A DNA stretch of 64,000 nucleotides from Prochlorococcus sp. AG-402-G06 (GCA_003277985.1 QCHR01000005.1:17008-81007); one strand, 5' to 3'; shown: positions 17,344-34,377, numbered from the stretch's first letter. Numbers and translations: made by a program. Notes: generated by a model from the letters alone, not told the origin.

Positions 17344-18679
17344 TATCTCTAATTCTTATTGATTCTGCGTGACTATGCAATCCTTCGCTATTTGCTAAAA
17401 GCACTACAGAATTTTTAGTCGCATGAAATGCTTCTTTTGAAAAATCTATAATTGAAGTATTTTTCATGAAAGTTTCAACGCAAAGAGCTCCAGCAAATCT
17501 TGCAGTCCCTGAAGTGGGAAGAGTGTGATTAGGCCCACCAAGATAATCTCCAATAGCCTCTGGGCTCCATGGTCCCATAAATATTGCCCCAGCATTCTTT
17601 ATACTTAGCGCTAATCTTTTTGGGTCCTCTACAAGTAGTTCAAGATGTTCTGGTGCAAAAGTATCACTCAATTTTGCACAAGTTTCTAAATCATCACAAA
17701 GGACTATTAAACCCCAGTTTGAAATTGATTCTTGGCATATTTCTAATCTTGGATGGTTAATTAATTGACGTTCAATTTCGGCTGGTAGTTTTTCTGCTAA
17801 TTTTTTATTAGTAGTGATTAATATCGCAGAGGCCAAAGGATCATGTTCTGATTGAGCTAACATATCTGATGCGACATGTTCCAATTTTGCTGATTGATCA
17901 GCGATTATTAGGATCTCACTTGGTCCAGCCAAAGAATCAATCCCTACTTTTCCATAAACCTTTTTCTTTGCCAAAGTTACATAAATATTTCCTGGCCCAG
18001 TAATTACATCCACTTTTGGTATTGATTCAGTGCCAATAGCAAGCGCTCCAATTGCCTGAGCGCCTCCAATCCGAAAAACTTTGTTGATACCTGTAATATG
18101 TGCTGCGGCTAATACTGTTTGGTTTAACTCACCTTTAGAATTGGCTGGAGAAACCATGATGGTTTGATTGACTCCTGCAACATAAGCAGGAATAGCATTC
18201 ATCAAAACTGTACTTGGATAGGCGGCTCTTCCTCCAGGAATATATATTCCCGCTTTTTCTACAGGACTCCATCTTCGTCCAAGAGATTCACCTTGTTGAC
18301 CAGTATAAGTAATATCTTTTGGCAACTGAAGACTATGAAATTTTTCAATTCTTTGTTTTGCCAATAAAAGTGAATCTTGTAGCCCTTTAGGAGTCTCTTC
18401 CCAAGCTTTAAGTATTAAATCAGATGGGACTTGAAATTTGTCAGATAGAAACCCATCAAATCGCGAAGTGTATTCTTTAAGCGCCTCATCTCCCCTTTTT
18501 TTAATGTTTTCAAGAATGTCATCAACTACCTTTATAGCTTTATCTTGAACGGTTGCAGATGTTCTATCAGTTATTTTCTTAAGCTCAAAAATCGCCTGAT
18601 CAATATTATTAGCTGTTTTTATGCTCAGGTTTTTTGAAGGGTTTTCTTGAACCTCTTTTTTATTAATTATTTGCGTCAT
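17330..18679 (-). CDS. hisD: Histidinol dehydrogenase
   Basis: 449 residues. It oxidises L-histidinol to histidine in two NAD-dependent steps, using zinc. Family sequences visible are [57 protein letters not shown] and the [19 protein letters not shown] region carrying the zinc/catalytic His. Length is normal apart from a short N-terminal extension. It stands apart from other his genes and overlaps rpiA tail-to-tail by 14 bp. Confidence 0.97.
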   Translation of the reverse strand: MTQIINKKEVQENPSKNLSIKTANNIDQAIFELKKITDRTSATVQDKAIKVVDDILENIKKRGDEALKEYTSRFDGFLSDKFQVPSDLILKAWEETPKGLQDSLLLAKQRIEKFHSLQLPKDITYTGQQGESLGRRWSPVEKAGIYIPGGRAAYPSTVLMNAIPAYVAGVNQTIMVSPANSKGELNQTVLAAAHITGINKVFRIGGAQAIGALAIGTESIPKVDVITGPGNIYVTLAKKKVYGKVGIDSLAGPSEILIIADQSAKLEHVASDMLAQSEHDPLASAILITTNKKLAEKLPAEIERQLINHPRLEICQESISNWGLIVLCDDLETCAKLSDTFAPEHLELLVEDPKRLALSIKNAGAIFMGPWSPEAIGDYLGGPNHTLPTSGTARFAGALCVETFMKNTSIIDFSKEAFHATKNSVVLLANSEGLHSHAESIRIRDTNSC

Positions 18680-18706
18680 GAACTTTTGGCTATTGGTTCA
18701 ATTTGA

Positions 18707-19093
<387 letters not shown>

Positions 19094-19136
19094 GAATAAA
19101 TAAACTGAGATTTTTTTATTTAAAGAACATTTTATT

Positions 19137-19958
19137 TTGCAGCTGAGCGAATCCAAAAATTCAATAATTGATAGTCATTGTCATATTGTTTTCTCTAACT
19201 TTAATGAAGATAGAGAAAAAGTTGCTGCAAGGTGGAGAGCACAAGGTGTAAAAGCTTTATTACACGCTTGTGTCGAACCCTCTGAAATTCCTGCTATTAA
19301 ATCAATGGCTGATCAATTTCAGGAGATGAGGTATTCAGTTGGAGTTCATCCATTGGATGTTCATCATTGGGGACCTGACACTGTAAATGTTTTAAAAAAT
19401 GCAGCTCTGGATGACAATCGAGTCGTTGCAATAGGGGAATTAGGCCTTGATCTTTTTAAAGCAGAGAACTTGAGTGAGCAGCTTTCAATTCTAATGCCTC
19501 AATTACACTTGGCTTTTGAATTGAATTTACCTGTCATTGTTCATTGTCGAGATGCCGCAAAAGAAATGTTAGAAGTTTTTTCTAAGCTTTCTGAAGCTGG
19601 TAGATGCCCAAAAGGTGTTATGCATTGTTGGAGCGGCAATGTTAAAGAGATGAGAGGGTTCCTTGATCTTGGCTTTTTCATAAGCTTCAGTGGCAATGTG
19701 ACTTTCAAAAACGCTATTGATATCCATGAATGCGCCAAAGAAGTTCCTCACACTAGATTTCTTGTAGAGACTGATAGCCCTTTTCTTTCTCCCGTTCCAC
19801 ATAGAGGGAAAAGAAATGAGCCTTCTTTCGTAAAGCATGTAGTAGATAAAATTTCGGATATTAGAGGTGAAAGCTTTTCTGAAATTGCTCAAAAAAACAA
19901 CTCAAAATGCAAGAGAATTGTTTGCGTTGCCTTAAATATCACCATTGCCTCTAGTTAA
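19137..19958 (+). CDS. tatD: TatD family metal-dependent deoxyribonuclease (apparent frameshift at 3' end)
   Basis: 273 residues from a TTG start. TIM-barrel hydrolase motifs are DSHCHIVF (metal His pair), GELGLDLF, VIVHCRDA, MHCWSGN and LVETDSPFLSP. After EIAQK the reading frame changes: removing one A from the A7 run at 19891-19897 restores TTQNARELFALP and a stop at 19935, the usual TatD ending (NAR-LF). As written, the last 20 or so residues are out of frame. This is probably a sequencing error, because rpoB next door shows the same kind of defect. TatD proteins act as DNA nucleases or quality-control enzymes. Confidence 0.9.
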   Translation: MQLSESKNSIIDSHCHIVFSNFNEDREKVAARWRAQGVKALLHACVEPSEIPAIKSMADQFQEMRYSVGVHPLDVHHWGPDTVNVLKNAALDDNRVVAIGELGLDLFKAENLSEQLSILMPQLHLAFELNLPVIVHCRDAAKEMLEVFSKLSEAGRCPKGVMHCWSGNVKEMRGFLDLGFFISFSGNVTFKNAIDIHECAKEVPHTRFLVETDSPFLSPVPHRGKRNEPSFVKHVVDKISDIRGESFSEIAQKNNSKCKRIVCVALNITIASS

Positions 19959-20077
19959 TTCTCTGATTTGAGTGTAGAGTTATTTATTGTCTTGCCTAGG
20001 CGTGGTATCTGCGCTTAAACCTTTAAGGTTCTACCTTTTGGGTCAGTTTGTTCGTTGATTAAGTTAATTCAATTTCA

Positions 20078-20113
20078 AATCTCGGTCTTCTAGGAGATTG
20101 TTTTTTGTTTTTT
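20078..20113 (+). terminator. Possible rho-independent terminator before rpoB
   Basis: AATCTC and GAGATT form a 6-bp stem around a 10-nt loop, followed by GTTTTTTGTTTTTTC. It lies about 143 bp after the corrected tatD stop and 77 bp before the rpoB start. It would end rpsT-tatD transcription or act as an attenuator in the rpoB leader. Confidence 0.5.
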
Positions 20114-20189
20114 CTTAGTAAAGATCATTTTACGACCTAAAGGACAAGACATAAACCCCGTCCTCTACATATTAAACGCAGGTTCTCGA

Positions 20190-23100
20190 ATGAGCAGAAG
20201 CGCGATTCAGGTAGCCAAAGCAGCTACATATCTGCCTGATCTGGTTGAGGTGCAAAGATCAAGTTTTAAGTGGTTTTTGGAAAAAGGCTTGATCGAAGAA
20301 TTAGACAATTTTTCTCCCATCACTGACTATACCGGTAAGCTTGAACTTCATTTTATAGGGGCAGAATACAAGCTTAAGCGTCCTAGACATGATGTAGAGG
20401 AAGCGAAAAGAAGAGATGCAACATTTGCTTCTCAAATGTATGTCACTTGTCGTTTAGTCAATAAAGAAACCGGTGAGATTAAAGAACAAGAGGTTTTTAT
20501 AGGTGAACTACCCTTAATGACTGAAAGGGGAACTTTTATCATTAACGGCGCTGAGAGAGTCATAGTTAATCAAATCGTTAGAAGTCCAGGAGTTTATTTC
20601 AAAGATGAGCAAGATAAAAATGGAAGAAGAACTTACAATGCAAGCGTTATTCCTAATCGCGGAGCGTGGTTAAAGTTTGAAACTGATAAAAACGATTTGC
20701 TTCATGTTCGTGTAGATAAAACACGAAAAATCAATGCTCATGTCTTAATGAGGGCAATGGGTTTATCAGATAATGATGTAATAGATAAATTACGACATCC
20801 TGAGTTTTATAAAAAGTCAATTGATGCAGCTAATGAAGAAGGAATAAGTTCTGAAGACCAAGCTTTGTTAGAGCTTTATAAAAAGTTAAGGCCAGGCGAG
20901 CCTCCTTCAGTAAGTGGAGGTCAACAACTACTACAAACAAGATTTTTTGATCCAAAACGATATGACCTGGGACGAGTTGGTAGATATAAAATAAATAAGA
21001 AATTACGCTTAACTATTCCTGACAACGTAAGAACACTTACAAACGAAGATGTTCTATCTACTTTAGATTATTTAATCAATTTAGAATTAGATGTGGGTGG
21101 TGCCACCTTGGATGATATTGATCATTTAGGTAATAGAAGAGTTAGATCAGTTGGTGAACTTTTGCAAAATCAAGTTCGAGTTGGGTTGAATAGACTTGAA
21201 AGAATAATTAAAGAGAGGATGACCGTTGGGGAAACAGATTCACTTACACCTGCGCAATTAGTAAATCCCAAACCTTTAGTAGCAGCAATAAAAGAATTTT
21301 TTGGCTCAAGTCAGTTAAGTCAATTTATGGATCAAACCAATCCATTGGCTGAATTAACTCACAAAAGACGTATCTCGGCCTTGGGACCAGGAGGGTTGAC
21401 TCGTGAAAGAGCTGGTTTCGCAGTTAGAGATATTCATCCATCCCATTATGGAAGACTTTGTCCAATTGAAACTCCTGAAGGACCAAATGCAGGTCTAATT
21501 AATTCACTTGCAACTCATGCCCGAGTTAATGAATATGGTTTTATTGAGACACCATTTTGGAAGGTGGAAAATGGACGATTAATTAAAGAGGGAGATCCTA
21601 TTTATCTGTCTGCAGATTTAGAGGATGAATGTAGGGTTGCTCCTGGAGATGTGGCTACGGACGAAGAAGGAAAAATATTGGCAGAACTGGTCCCAGTTCG
21701 GTACAGACAAGATTTTGAAACAGTTTCTCCTGAACAAGTTGATTATGTCCAACTATCACCTGTTCAAGTTATTTCTGTGGCTGCATCTTTAATTCCATTT
21801 TTGGAACACGATGATGCTAATAGAGCATTGATGGGTTCAAACATGCAAAGGCAGGCAGTTCCTCTTTTGCGTCCAGAAAGACCATTAGTCGGAACTGGTC
21901 TCGAGACGCAAGTAGCAAGAGACTCTGGAATGGTACCAATTTCAAAAGTTAATGGAACAGTTACTTATGTTGACGCGAATGCAATTGTCGTGACTGATGA
22001 GGAAGGCAATGACCACACTCATTATTTGCAGAAATATCAGAGATCCAACCAAGATACTTGTTTAAATCATAGGCCTATAGTTTTTAATGGTGACCCAGTA
22101 ATTGTGGGGCAAGTCCTGGCTGATGGTTCTGCATGTGAGGGTGGAGAAATAGCTCTTGGTCAAAATGTATTAATCGCATACATGCCATGGGAAGGTTATA
22201 ACTATGAAGATGCAATTCTCGTTAGTGAAAGGTTAGTTAAAGATGATCTATATACTTCTGTTCATATAGAAAAATATGAAATAGAAGCTCGTCAGACCAA
22301 GTTGGGTCCTGAAGAAATAACAAGAGAGATCCCAAATGTATCAGAAGAAAGTCTTGGTAATCTTGATGAAATGGGAATTATTCGAATAGGAGCTTTTGTT
22401 GAGAGTGGAGACATACTTGTTGGGAAAGTCACCCCTAAAGGAGAATCAGATCAACCGCCTGAGGAAAAACTTTTAAGAGCTATTTTTGGAGAAAAAAGCC
22501 AGAGATGTAAGAGATAACTCTCTTCGAGTCCCCTCAACTGAGAGAGGAAGAGTTGTCGATGTCAGAATCTACACAAGAGAACAAGGTGATGAGCTACCAC
22601 CTGGAGCAAACATGGTTGTCAGAGTTTATGTTGCTCAACGCAGGAAAATTCAAGTTGGAGATAAAATGGCAGGTAGGCATGGTAATAAAGGAATAATAAG
22701 TCGAATACTGCCTAGGGAGGATATGCCTTACCTACCTGATGGCACACCTGTAGATATATGTCTTAACCCATTAGGAGTTCCAAGTCGAATGAATGTAGGG
22801 CAAGTGTTTGAGCTTCTCATGGGTTGGGCTGCCTCAAACTTAGATTGTCGAGTTAAGATTGTCCCTTTTGATGAGATGTATGGCCCAGAAATGTCTAATC
22901 AGACAGTTCAAGCTTATTTAGAAGAAGCAGCAAAGCAGCCAGGTAAATCATGGGTATACAACTCTAAGGACCCTGGGAAGTTGCTGTTTACAGATGGTCG
23001 AACTGGTGAGCCTTTTGATCAACCCGTTGCAGTTGGATATGCCCATTTTCTTAAACTTGTACATTTAGTAGACGATAAAATTCATGCTCGTTCTACTGGT

Positions 23101-23478
23101 CCATATTCTCTGGTTACTCAACAACCTCTTGGCGGAAAGGCCCAGCAAGGTGGACAAAGATTGGGAGAAATGGAAGTATGGGCACTCGAAGCTTATGGAG
23201 CAGCTTACACTTTGCAAGAACTGTTGACTGTCAAGTCTGATGACATGCAAGGACGCAATGAAGCTCTTAACTCTATTGTCAAAGGCAAACCAATTCCTAG
23301 GCCAGGCACCCCAGAGTCTTTCAAGGTTTTAATGAGAGAGCTGCAGTCATTGGGACTAGATATTGGAGTTTATACAGATGATGGGAAAGAGGTTGATCTA
23401 ATGCAAGATGTCAATCCTCGTAGGAGCACGCCAAGTAGACCGACCTATGAATCATTGGGCAAAGAATACGAAGAGTAA
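20190..23478 (+). CDS. rpoB: RNA polymerase beta subunit (broken by one extra base in this sequence)
   Basis: The track shows two ORFs (20190-22517 and 22486-23478). Together they make a full beta subunit of about 1095 residues. Beta-subunit motifs include [16 protein letters not shown], the rifampicin region [20 protein letters not shown], and RHGNKG with [21 protein letters not shown] in the second ORF. The frames part at GEK: an A6 run at 22492-22497 puts the first ORF into SQRCKR-stop, whereas A5 reads [16 protein letters not shown] as in all homologues. An essential gene cannot be lost, so this is most likely a sequencing or assembly error. It is the first gene of rpoB-rpoC1-rpoC2. Confidence 0.96.
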
Positions 23479-23520
23479 TCGACTCAATCGAAACAAATCA
23501 TCTAAACATTTTAATTTCTC

Positions 23521-25428
23521 ATGACTAATAGCAATCTTCGTACGGAAAATCATTTTGATTATGTCAAAATCAAATTAGCTTCACCTGAAAGAGTAATGGA
23601 ATGGGGGCAAAGAACTTTGCCCAATGGCCAAGTTGTAGGGGAGGTGACCAAGCCTGAAACTATAAATTATCGAACATTGAAACCTGAGATGGATGGCTTG
23701 TTTTGTGAAAAGATTTTTGGTCCATCTAAGGATTGGGAATGTCATTGTGGGAAATATAAGAGAGTTAGACATCGTGGAATTGTTTGTGAAAGATGCGGTG
23801 TTGAAGTGACAGAAAGTCGGGTAAGAAGACATAGAATGGGATTTATAAAATTAGCTGCACCCGTATCTCATGTTTGGTATCTAAAAGGCATCCCTAGCTA
23901 TGTTGCTATTTTATTAGACATGCCTCTTAGAGATGTCGAGCAAATTGTTTACTTTAATTGTTATGTCGTTTTAGATATTGGAGATAGTAAGGATCTTAAA
24001 TATAAGCAGCTTTTGACAGAAGATGAATGGCTTGAGATTGAAGACGAGATTTATGCTGAGGATTCAACAATCGAGAATGAACCTATTGTAGGTATAGGTG
24101 CCGAGGCCTTGAAACAATTACTTGAAGATTTAAATTTAAAAGAAGTTGCCGAGCAATTGCGAGAAGAAATAGCAACAAGTAAAGGCCAAAAGAGGGCTAA
24201 ACTTATTAAAAGGCTAAGAGTAATAGATAATTTTATTGCTACCAGTGCAAGTCCAGAGTGGATGGTTTTAGATGCGATACCTGTTATACCTCCTGATTTA
24301 AGACCTATGGTCCAATTAGATGGGGGTAGATTCGCAACCTCAGATTTAAATGACTTATACAGAAGAGTAATCAATAGGAACAACCGTCTTGCTCGTCTTC
24401 AAGAAATCTTGGCTCCAGAGATAATAGTTAGAAATGAAAAAAGGATGCTACAAGAGGCAGTAGATGCACTTATTGATAATGGTAGACGTGGAAGAACTGT
24501 TGTCGGTGCAAATAATCGTCCCTTGAAATCTTTGAGCGATATTATTGAGGGTAAGCAAGGTAGATTTCGACAAAATTTACTTGGAAAAAGAGTTGACTAC
24601 TCTGGTCGTTCAGTAATAGTAGTTGGCCCTAAGTTGAAAATGCATCAATGTGGATTGCCAAAAGAAATGGCCATAGAGCTATTTCAACCTTTTGTAATTC
24701 ACAGATTGATTCGTCAAAATATTGTCAATAATATCAAAGCAGCAAAGAAATTAATTCAGAAAGCTGACGATGAAGTAATGCAGGTATTACAGGAAGTCAT
24801 AGATGGTCATCCTATTCTTCTCAATCGTGCCCCAACTTTGCACCGATTAGGCATTCAAGCTTTCGAACCCAAATTAGTTGCTGGCCGAGCTATTCAGTTA
24901 CATCCATTGGTATGTCCAGCTTTTAACGCTGATTTTGATGGGGATCAAATGGCTGTTCATGTACCTTTAGCGATTGAGGCTCAAACAGAGGCAAGGATGT
25001 TAATGCTAGCTAGTAACAATATTCTTTCTCCGGCGACAGGAGATCCAATTGTTACCCCCTCTCAAGATATGGTTTTAGGCTCCTATTACCTAACGGCAAT
25101 TCAGCCTGAAGCAAATCAGCCTAAGTTCGGAGACCATGCACATACATATGCATCACTTGAAGATGTTTTACAAGCTCTCCAAGATAAAAGAATTAATTTA
25201 CATGATTGGGTTTGGGTTCGATTCTCAGGTGAAATTGAGGATGATGACGAGCTTCAGAAGCCTCGTAAGTCCGAGACCTTGAAAGATGGTACTCGTATTG
25301 AGGAATGGACATACCGAAGAGACCGATTAGATGAAGATGACAGTTTAATAAGCCGTTATATCTTGACTACAGTTGGTCGAGTGGTGATGAATCATACAAT
25401 TATTGATGCTGTAGCAGCCACCTCATAA
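23521..25428 (+). CDS. rpoC1: RNA polymerase gamma subunit (N-terminal part of beta')
   Basis: 635 residues. It carries the N-terminal zinc finger ([20 protein letters not shown], about 75-94) and the catalytic magnesium motif NADFDGDQM (about residue 470). Separation of beta' into rpoC1 and rpoC2 is diagnostic of cyanobacteria and plastids. It lies 42 bp after rpoB and 43 bp before rpoC2 on the same strand, and length is normal. Confidence 0.98.
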   Translation: MTNSNLRTENHFDYVKIKLASPERVMEWGQRTLPNGQVVGEVTKPETINYRTLKPEMDGLFCEKIFGPSKDWECHCGKYKRVRHRGIVCERCGVEVTESRVRRHRMGFIKLAAPVSHVWYLKGIPSYVAILLDMPLRDVEQIVYFNCYVVLDIGDSKDLKYKQLLTEDEWLEIEDEIYAEDSTIENEPIVGIGAEALKQLLEDLNLKEVAEQLREEIATSKGQKRAKLIKRLRVIDNFIATSASPEWMVLDAIPVIPPDLRPMVQLDGGRFATSDLNDLYRRVINRNNRLARLQEILAPEIIVRNEKRMLQEAVDALIDNGRRGRTVVGANNRPLKSLSDIIEGKQGRFRQNLLGKRVDYSGRSVIVVGPKLKMHQCGLPKEMAIELFQPFVIHRLIRQNIVNNIKAAKKLIQKADDEVMQVLQEVIDGHPILLNRAPTLHRLGIQAFEPKLVAGRAIQLHPLVCPAFNADFDGDQMAVHVPLAIEAQTEARMLMLASNNILSPATGDPIVTPSQDMVLGSYYLTAIQPEANQPKFGDHAHTYASLEDVLQALQDKRINLHDWVWVRFSGEIEDDDELQKPRKSETLKDGTRIEEWTYRRDRLDEDDSLISRYILTTVGRVVMNHTIIDAVAATS

Positions 25429-25462
25429 CGTTTAGAACAAACACCTACTTTTTCTTGAATAG

Positions 25463-29581
<4,119 letters not shown>

Positions 29582-29617
29582 ATGAATTTTTCTACAATAT
29601 TCTTTTAAACTTTCTAA

Positions 29618-30876
<1,259 letters not shown>

Positions 30877-30903
30877 GCATAAAATATAGACTTGTGAGCA
30901 TTT

Positions 30904-32667
30904 ATGACATTTATTGATTGGTTTATTTTATTTGTTTACTTGATCTTTTCCTTGGTATTAGGAATTTATATATCTTTAAAAAATTCTAATGAAGCAGACT
31001 ATTTTGTTGCGGGCCGTCGTCTGAATGGTTTTCTTGCAGGTATGTCTATGGCTGCAACAACGTTCTCGATTGATACACCTCTTTATGTGGCCGGCATTAT
31101 TGGTACTAGAGGATTGGCGGGAAACTGGGAGTGGTGGAGTTTTGGACTTGCACATGTAGCTATGACAGTTGTATTTGCTCCGCTTTGGAGACGTAGTGGA
31201 GTATTAACTGATGCTGCTTTTACTGAATTACGTTATGGGGGTAAGCCAGCAGCTTATTTAAGAGGTATAAAAGCTTTCTTGCTCTCTGTTCCGATAAATT
31301 GTATTGGGATTGGTTATGCATTCTTGGCAATGCGTAAAGTGGCTGAATCATTAGGTGTGGTGGATGGACATATGGTGTTTGGCCCCATTAGTGACACGAT
31401 TCTTTTAATGGTTTTAGTTGCTTTGTTTTTGCTCATTTACACAGTGCTAGGTGGCCTTTGGGCAGTAGTTGTTAATGATTTTGTGCAACTTGTATTGGCT
31501 CTTTTAGGCGCTTTTGCTGTTTGCTTTGTATCGCTTGAGGCTTCAGGTGGTATGACGGATTTGTTAATAAAGTTAGAGGCTTTAGATCGACCTGAGCTCT
31601 TATCTTTATTCCCATGGACATTAAATAAAGATGGTTTCAATTGGTTGAATAGTTCAGGAATAAGTATTACTACTTTTTTCGCTTTTCTTTCTTTGCAATG
31701 GTGGAGCTTTAGACGTAGTGATGGTGGAGGGGAATTTATTCAGCGTTTATTGGCTACTAAAGATGAAAAACAAGCAACCTTGGCAGGGATAGTTTTTTTG
31801 ATTGTTAATTATCTTATTCGAAGTTGGCTTTGGATTTTAGTTGGCTTGGCTGGTTTAGTCCTCTTGCCTCAACAAACTGACTGGGAATTAAGTTATCCAA
31901 ACCTTGCTGTTGCATATTTGCCCCCTGTTGGACTTGGTTTAGTCGTGGTTTCATTGGTTGCTGCATTTATGAGTACCGTGAGTACTTCAATTAATTGGGG
32001 GGCAAGTTATCTTGCCCATGATCTTTATAAAAGATTTGTGAGGCCATCGGCTGGTCCAAGAGAAATGATTCTAATGGGCCAGGTCGCAAGTATTTTTTTG
32101 CTGATAATTGGAGTCGTCACGGCTCTATTTAGCAACAGTATTGGTTCAATGTTTAGACTTGTTATTGCAATAGGTACAGGACCAGGCGCTGTTCTTGTTC
32201 TTCGGTGGTTTTGGTGGCGAGTTAATGCTCTAGCTGAACTATCTGCAATGCTGAGTGGTTTTTTTATAGGCCTAATCACCTCAGTTTCTCCCTATACAAT
32301 TGAAGATTTTGGAAAAAGACTATTATTTACTACTGCATTTACAGCTGTAATTTGGTTGCTGACTTTATTTTTTACTGAGCCAGAGTCTGAAGAGACACTG
32401 AATAAATTTGTAATGAAGGTAAAGCCCCCAGGACCTGGTTGGAAAAAAATTAGGAAAAGTCTGAATATTAATCCGGTTGACAATTTTGCAGTGCTTGGAT
32501 CACGCTTCGTTTTAGGTTCAGGAATTCTTTATGGTGGATTAGTTAGTATTGGAGCCTTCTTATTACATCAAGAGAGGAGCGCTTGGATTGCGCTTTCAAT
32601 TGCTGTTAGTTGTGTATTTTTAATGAAGAAAACAAAATTAATAACTCAAAAAGTTGACCCTCGATAG
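30904..32667 (+). CDS. Sodium:solute symporter family protein
   Basis: 587 residues with about 13-14 hydrophobic helices and the SSS-family opening DWFILFVYLIFSLVLGIYIS, SNEADYFVAGRRLNGFLAGMSMAATTFS. The N-terminal sodium-site region resembles proline or glucose symporters. The substrate cannot be told from sequence; neighbours give no clue. It is 27 bp after rlmN. Transporters of this class are few in streamlined Prochlorococcus genomes, so substrate identity would be informative. Confidence 0.88.
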   Translation: MTFIDWFILFVYLIFSLVLGIYISLKNSNEADYFVAGRRLNGFLAGMSMAATTFSIDTPLYVAGIIGTRGLAGNWEWWSFGLAHVAMTVVFAPLWRRSGVLTDAAFTELRYGGKPAAYLRGIKAFLLSVPINCIGIGYAFLAMRKVAESLGVVDGHMVFGPISDTILLMVLVALFLLIYTVLGGLWAVVVNDFVQLVLALLGAFAVCFVSLEASGGMTDLLIKLEALDRPELLSLFPWTLNKDGFNWLNSSGISITTFFAFLSLQWWSFRRSDGGGEFIQRLLATKDEKQATLAGIVFLIVNYLIRSWLWILVGLAGLVLLPQQTDWELSYPNLAVAYLPPVGLGLVVVSLVAAFMSTVSTSINWGASYLAHDLYKRFVRPSAGPREMILMGQVASIFLLIIGVVTALFSNSIGSMFRLVIAIGTGPGAVLVLRWFWWRVNALAELSAMLSGFFIGLITSVSPYTIEDFGKRLLFTTAFTAVIWLLTLFFTEPESEETLNKFVMKVKPPGPGWKKIRKSLNINPVDNFAVLGSRFVLGSGILYGGLVSIGAFLLHQERSAWIALSIAVSCVFLMKKTKLITQKVDPR

Positions 32668-32718
32668 CCAAATGGTCAAAATTAAGAGCAGAATAGAATT
32701 ATAAATCAGTTTGTAACT

Positions 32719-32844
32719 TTGGGTTTTTTACGAACAACTCTTTTCCCTATTTTAATTGTTGCTCTTTTTGCTATTGCTTTGTTCGCTGTCAGCGCAAGGA
32801 TATGGCTTCCCGGGGATATGCTTGCACCAGCACCAATTAATTAG
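32719..32844 (+). CDS. Small single-helix membrane protein, unknown
   Basis: 41 residues, below the ORF track cut-off, from a TTG start. One hydrophobic helix (TLFPILIVALFAIALFAVSA) is followed by RIWLPGDMLAPAPIN. The reading frame is bounded upstream by a stop at 32683. It sits in the 200-bp gap between the symporter and the HEAT-repeat gene, 23 bp before the latter. The protein-like composition and regular helix argue it is real, and its size is that of small photosynthetic or NDH-1 subunits, but I cannot assign it. Confidence 0.6.
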   Translation: MGFLRTTLFPILIVALFAIALFAVSARIWLPGDMLAPAPIN

Positions 32845-32867
32845 TTTGCTCTTCTTCTGTCAGAGCC

Positions 32868-33677
32868 ATGAATGATGAAAATCAAAAATTAAGTGAAACA
32901 GGGTTGGCCAATTTGGCCATAGACCCGGATCTTTTAGCGAGAGAATTAGCCGCTCAATTGGCAGGAGATCCTTTAGATGAAATTGAATTAGATAAAATTG
33001 AAGAAGATCAAGGGAATTCATCAAAAGAATGTGATCTTGCGTTGAAATGGCTTCAATCTGGGAATAATGAGAGACTTCAAGGCTTAAGAGTCTTTTGTGA
33101 ACATAGAGACCCTAGAGCTCTACCATTCTTATTGCCTTTACTTGACGAACCTTCTCCTGTAGTGAGGATGAGTGCTGTTTATGCGTTAGGAAGAAATCCT
33201 TGTCCAGAGGCAATTGATCTTCTATTGCATCTATTGAGGTTTGATAGTAACGCTTATGTTCGAAAAGCTACTGCATGGAGTCTCGGAAATTACCCTGATG
33301 CCCCAGTTCTAGAACCACTGATTAATGCATTAAAAAAAGATGTCGCTGCGGTGAGATTGTGGGCATCCAGCTCTCTAGCAGAGGTTGGACTAAATTCAGC
33401 AGAGAGCTCTCTCCCGGCCGCAAATCAATTACTTGAAAGTTTGCAAGTGGATATTGAACCAATAGTTCGAAGTAACTGTATTTGGTCCCTAGGCCGCCTT
33501 TTTGGACTTTTGAGTGCAGAAATCCAAATTCAAATTGTAGAGACTTTTATTTCTATTTTATTAAATGATAGAGAGCCTTCTGTTAGGTATGAAGCAAGGA
33601 CAGCTTTGGATCAATTGGATAATCCAGAGGTACAAAAAAAATTAAAATCATTAATTGATGATGGTTTATTGGTTTAA
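32868..33677 (+). CDS. HEAT-repeat protein
   Basis: 269 residues. After about 60 acidic, polar residues come HEAT/PBS-lyase type helical repeats such as DPRALPFLLPLLDEPSPVVRMSAVYALG, KATAWSLGNYPDAPVLEPLINAL and EPSVRYEARTALDQLDN. Cyanobacterial relatives include phycobilin lyases (CpcE/F) and NblB, but similar proteins occur without phycobilisomes and act as protein scaffolds. The gene precedes the DUF2997-ycf35-ferredoxin group on the same strand. Confidence 0.85.
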   Translation: MNDENQKLSETGLANLAIDPDLLARELAAQLAGDPLDEIELDKIEEDQGNSSKECDLALKWLQSGNNERLQGLRVFCEHRDPRALPFLLPLLDEPSPVVRMSAVYALGRNPCPEAIDLLLHLLRFDSNAYVRKATAWSLGNYPDAPVLEPLINALKKDVAAVRLWASSSLAEVGLNSAESSLPAANQLLESLQVDIEPIVRSNCIWSLGRLFGLLSAEIQIQIVETFISILLNDREPSVRYEARTALDQLDNPEVQKKLKSLIDDGLLV

Positions 33678-33766
33678 TTTTTGGTACAAAAACAATTCGT
33701 TGTAATTAATAATTCGCGTTTCTAGAGTTTTTTTCTATATCATGCGTGACTTAGGGCTTCAATTTC

Positions 33767-33970
33767 ATGCCACAACGCACATTGCGCTTTAAAATCCGAC
33801 AAGATGGACGGGTTGAAGAAACCGTTGAAGGTCTTGTTGGTGAGGCATGTATTGATTTAACTGAGAAGCTTGAGGATGCCTTAGGCACCGTTGAAAGGAG
33901 AGAACCAACCTCTGATACCTTTCTTCGCGAAAACGTTCAAAAACAGACTATTCCTGCAGAAATCCACTGA
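33767..33970 (+). CDS. DUF2997 family protein
   Basis: 67 residues: MPQRTLRFKIRQDGRVEETV, then VEGLVGEACIDLTEKLEDALG and a polar tail. This is the short beta-alpha DUF2997 pattern, usually encoded beside ycf35. Its stop overlaps the ycf35 start by one base (TGATG), so translation is likely coupled. Function is not known to me. Confidence 0.85.
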   Translation: MPQRTLRFKIRQDGRVEETVEGLVGEACIDLTEKLEDALGTVERREPTSDTFLRENVQKQTIPAEIH

Positions 33971-34362
33971 TGTCACATTTCAGCACAGTTAAAACTCAAC
34001 TTCGTAAGAAAGAGTTCCTTAAACAAGCTCTAATAGACTTAGGCTATGTCCCCAACGAAGGCGAAAGTCTTGTTAGAGGTTACAGAGGTCAAACTGTAAA
34101 GGCGCAAATGACTGTTGAGATGAGCAAGGGTGCAGACATTGGATTTCGCTGGAACGAAGGCTCAAAATCATATGAACTTGTAACTGATCTCGATCTCTGG
34201 AAACAATCAATACCAATTGAGAGGTTTTTAGCTCAGGTAACTCAACGTTATGCTTTAAACACTGTTCTTAATTCAACTTCTCAAGAAGGATTTCAAGTCT
34301 CTGAGCAAAAGCAAAATTTAGATGGATCAATAGAGTTAGTAGTTACTCGTTGGGATTCCTAA
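33970..34362 (+). CDS. ycf35: Ycf35 (DUF1257) protein
   Basis: 130 residues matching the plastid-encoded Ycf35 / DUF1257 family, with SHFSTVKTQLRKKEFLKQAL at the start and a conserved GADIGFRWN segment. The family is conserved across cyanobacteria and algal plastids, and its function is unknown. It is tightly linked to the DUF2997 gene before it and the ferredoxin 15 bp after it. Confidence 0.9.
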   Translation: MSHFSTVKTQLRKKEFLKQALIDLGYVPNEGESLVRGYRGQTVKAQMTVEMSKGADIGFRWNEGSKSYELVTDLDLWKQSIPIERFLAQVTQRYALNTVLNSTSQEGFQVSEQKQNLDGSIELVVTRWDS

Positions 34363-34377
34363 GGCCTTTTTTGAAAA

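Noticed and set aside
22486-22517. Programmed -1 frameshift in rpoB
   Set aside because: The A6 run is not in the phase of a -1 slippery heptamer, the needed shift is +1, and the same one-A defect occurs in tatD. Error is simpler.
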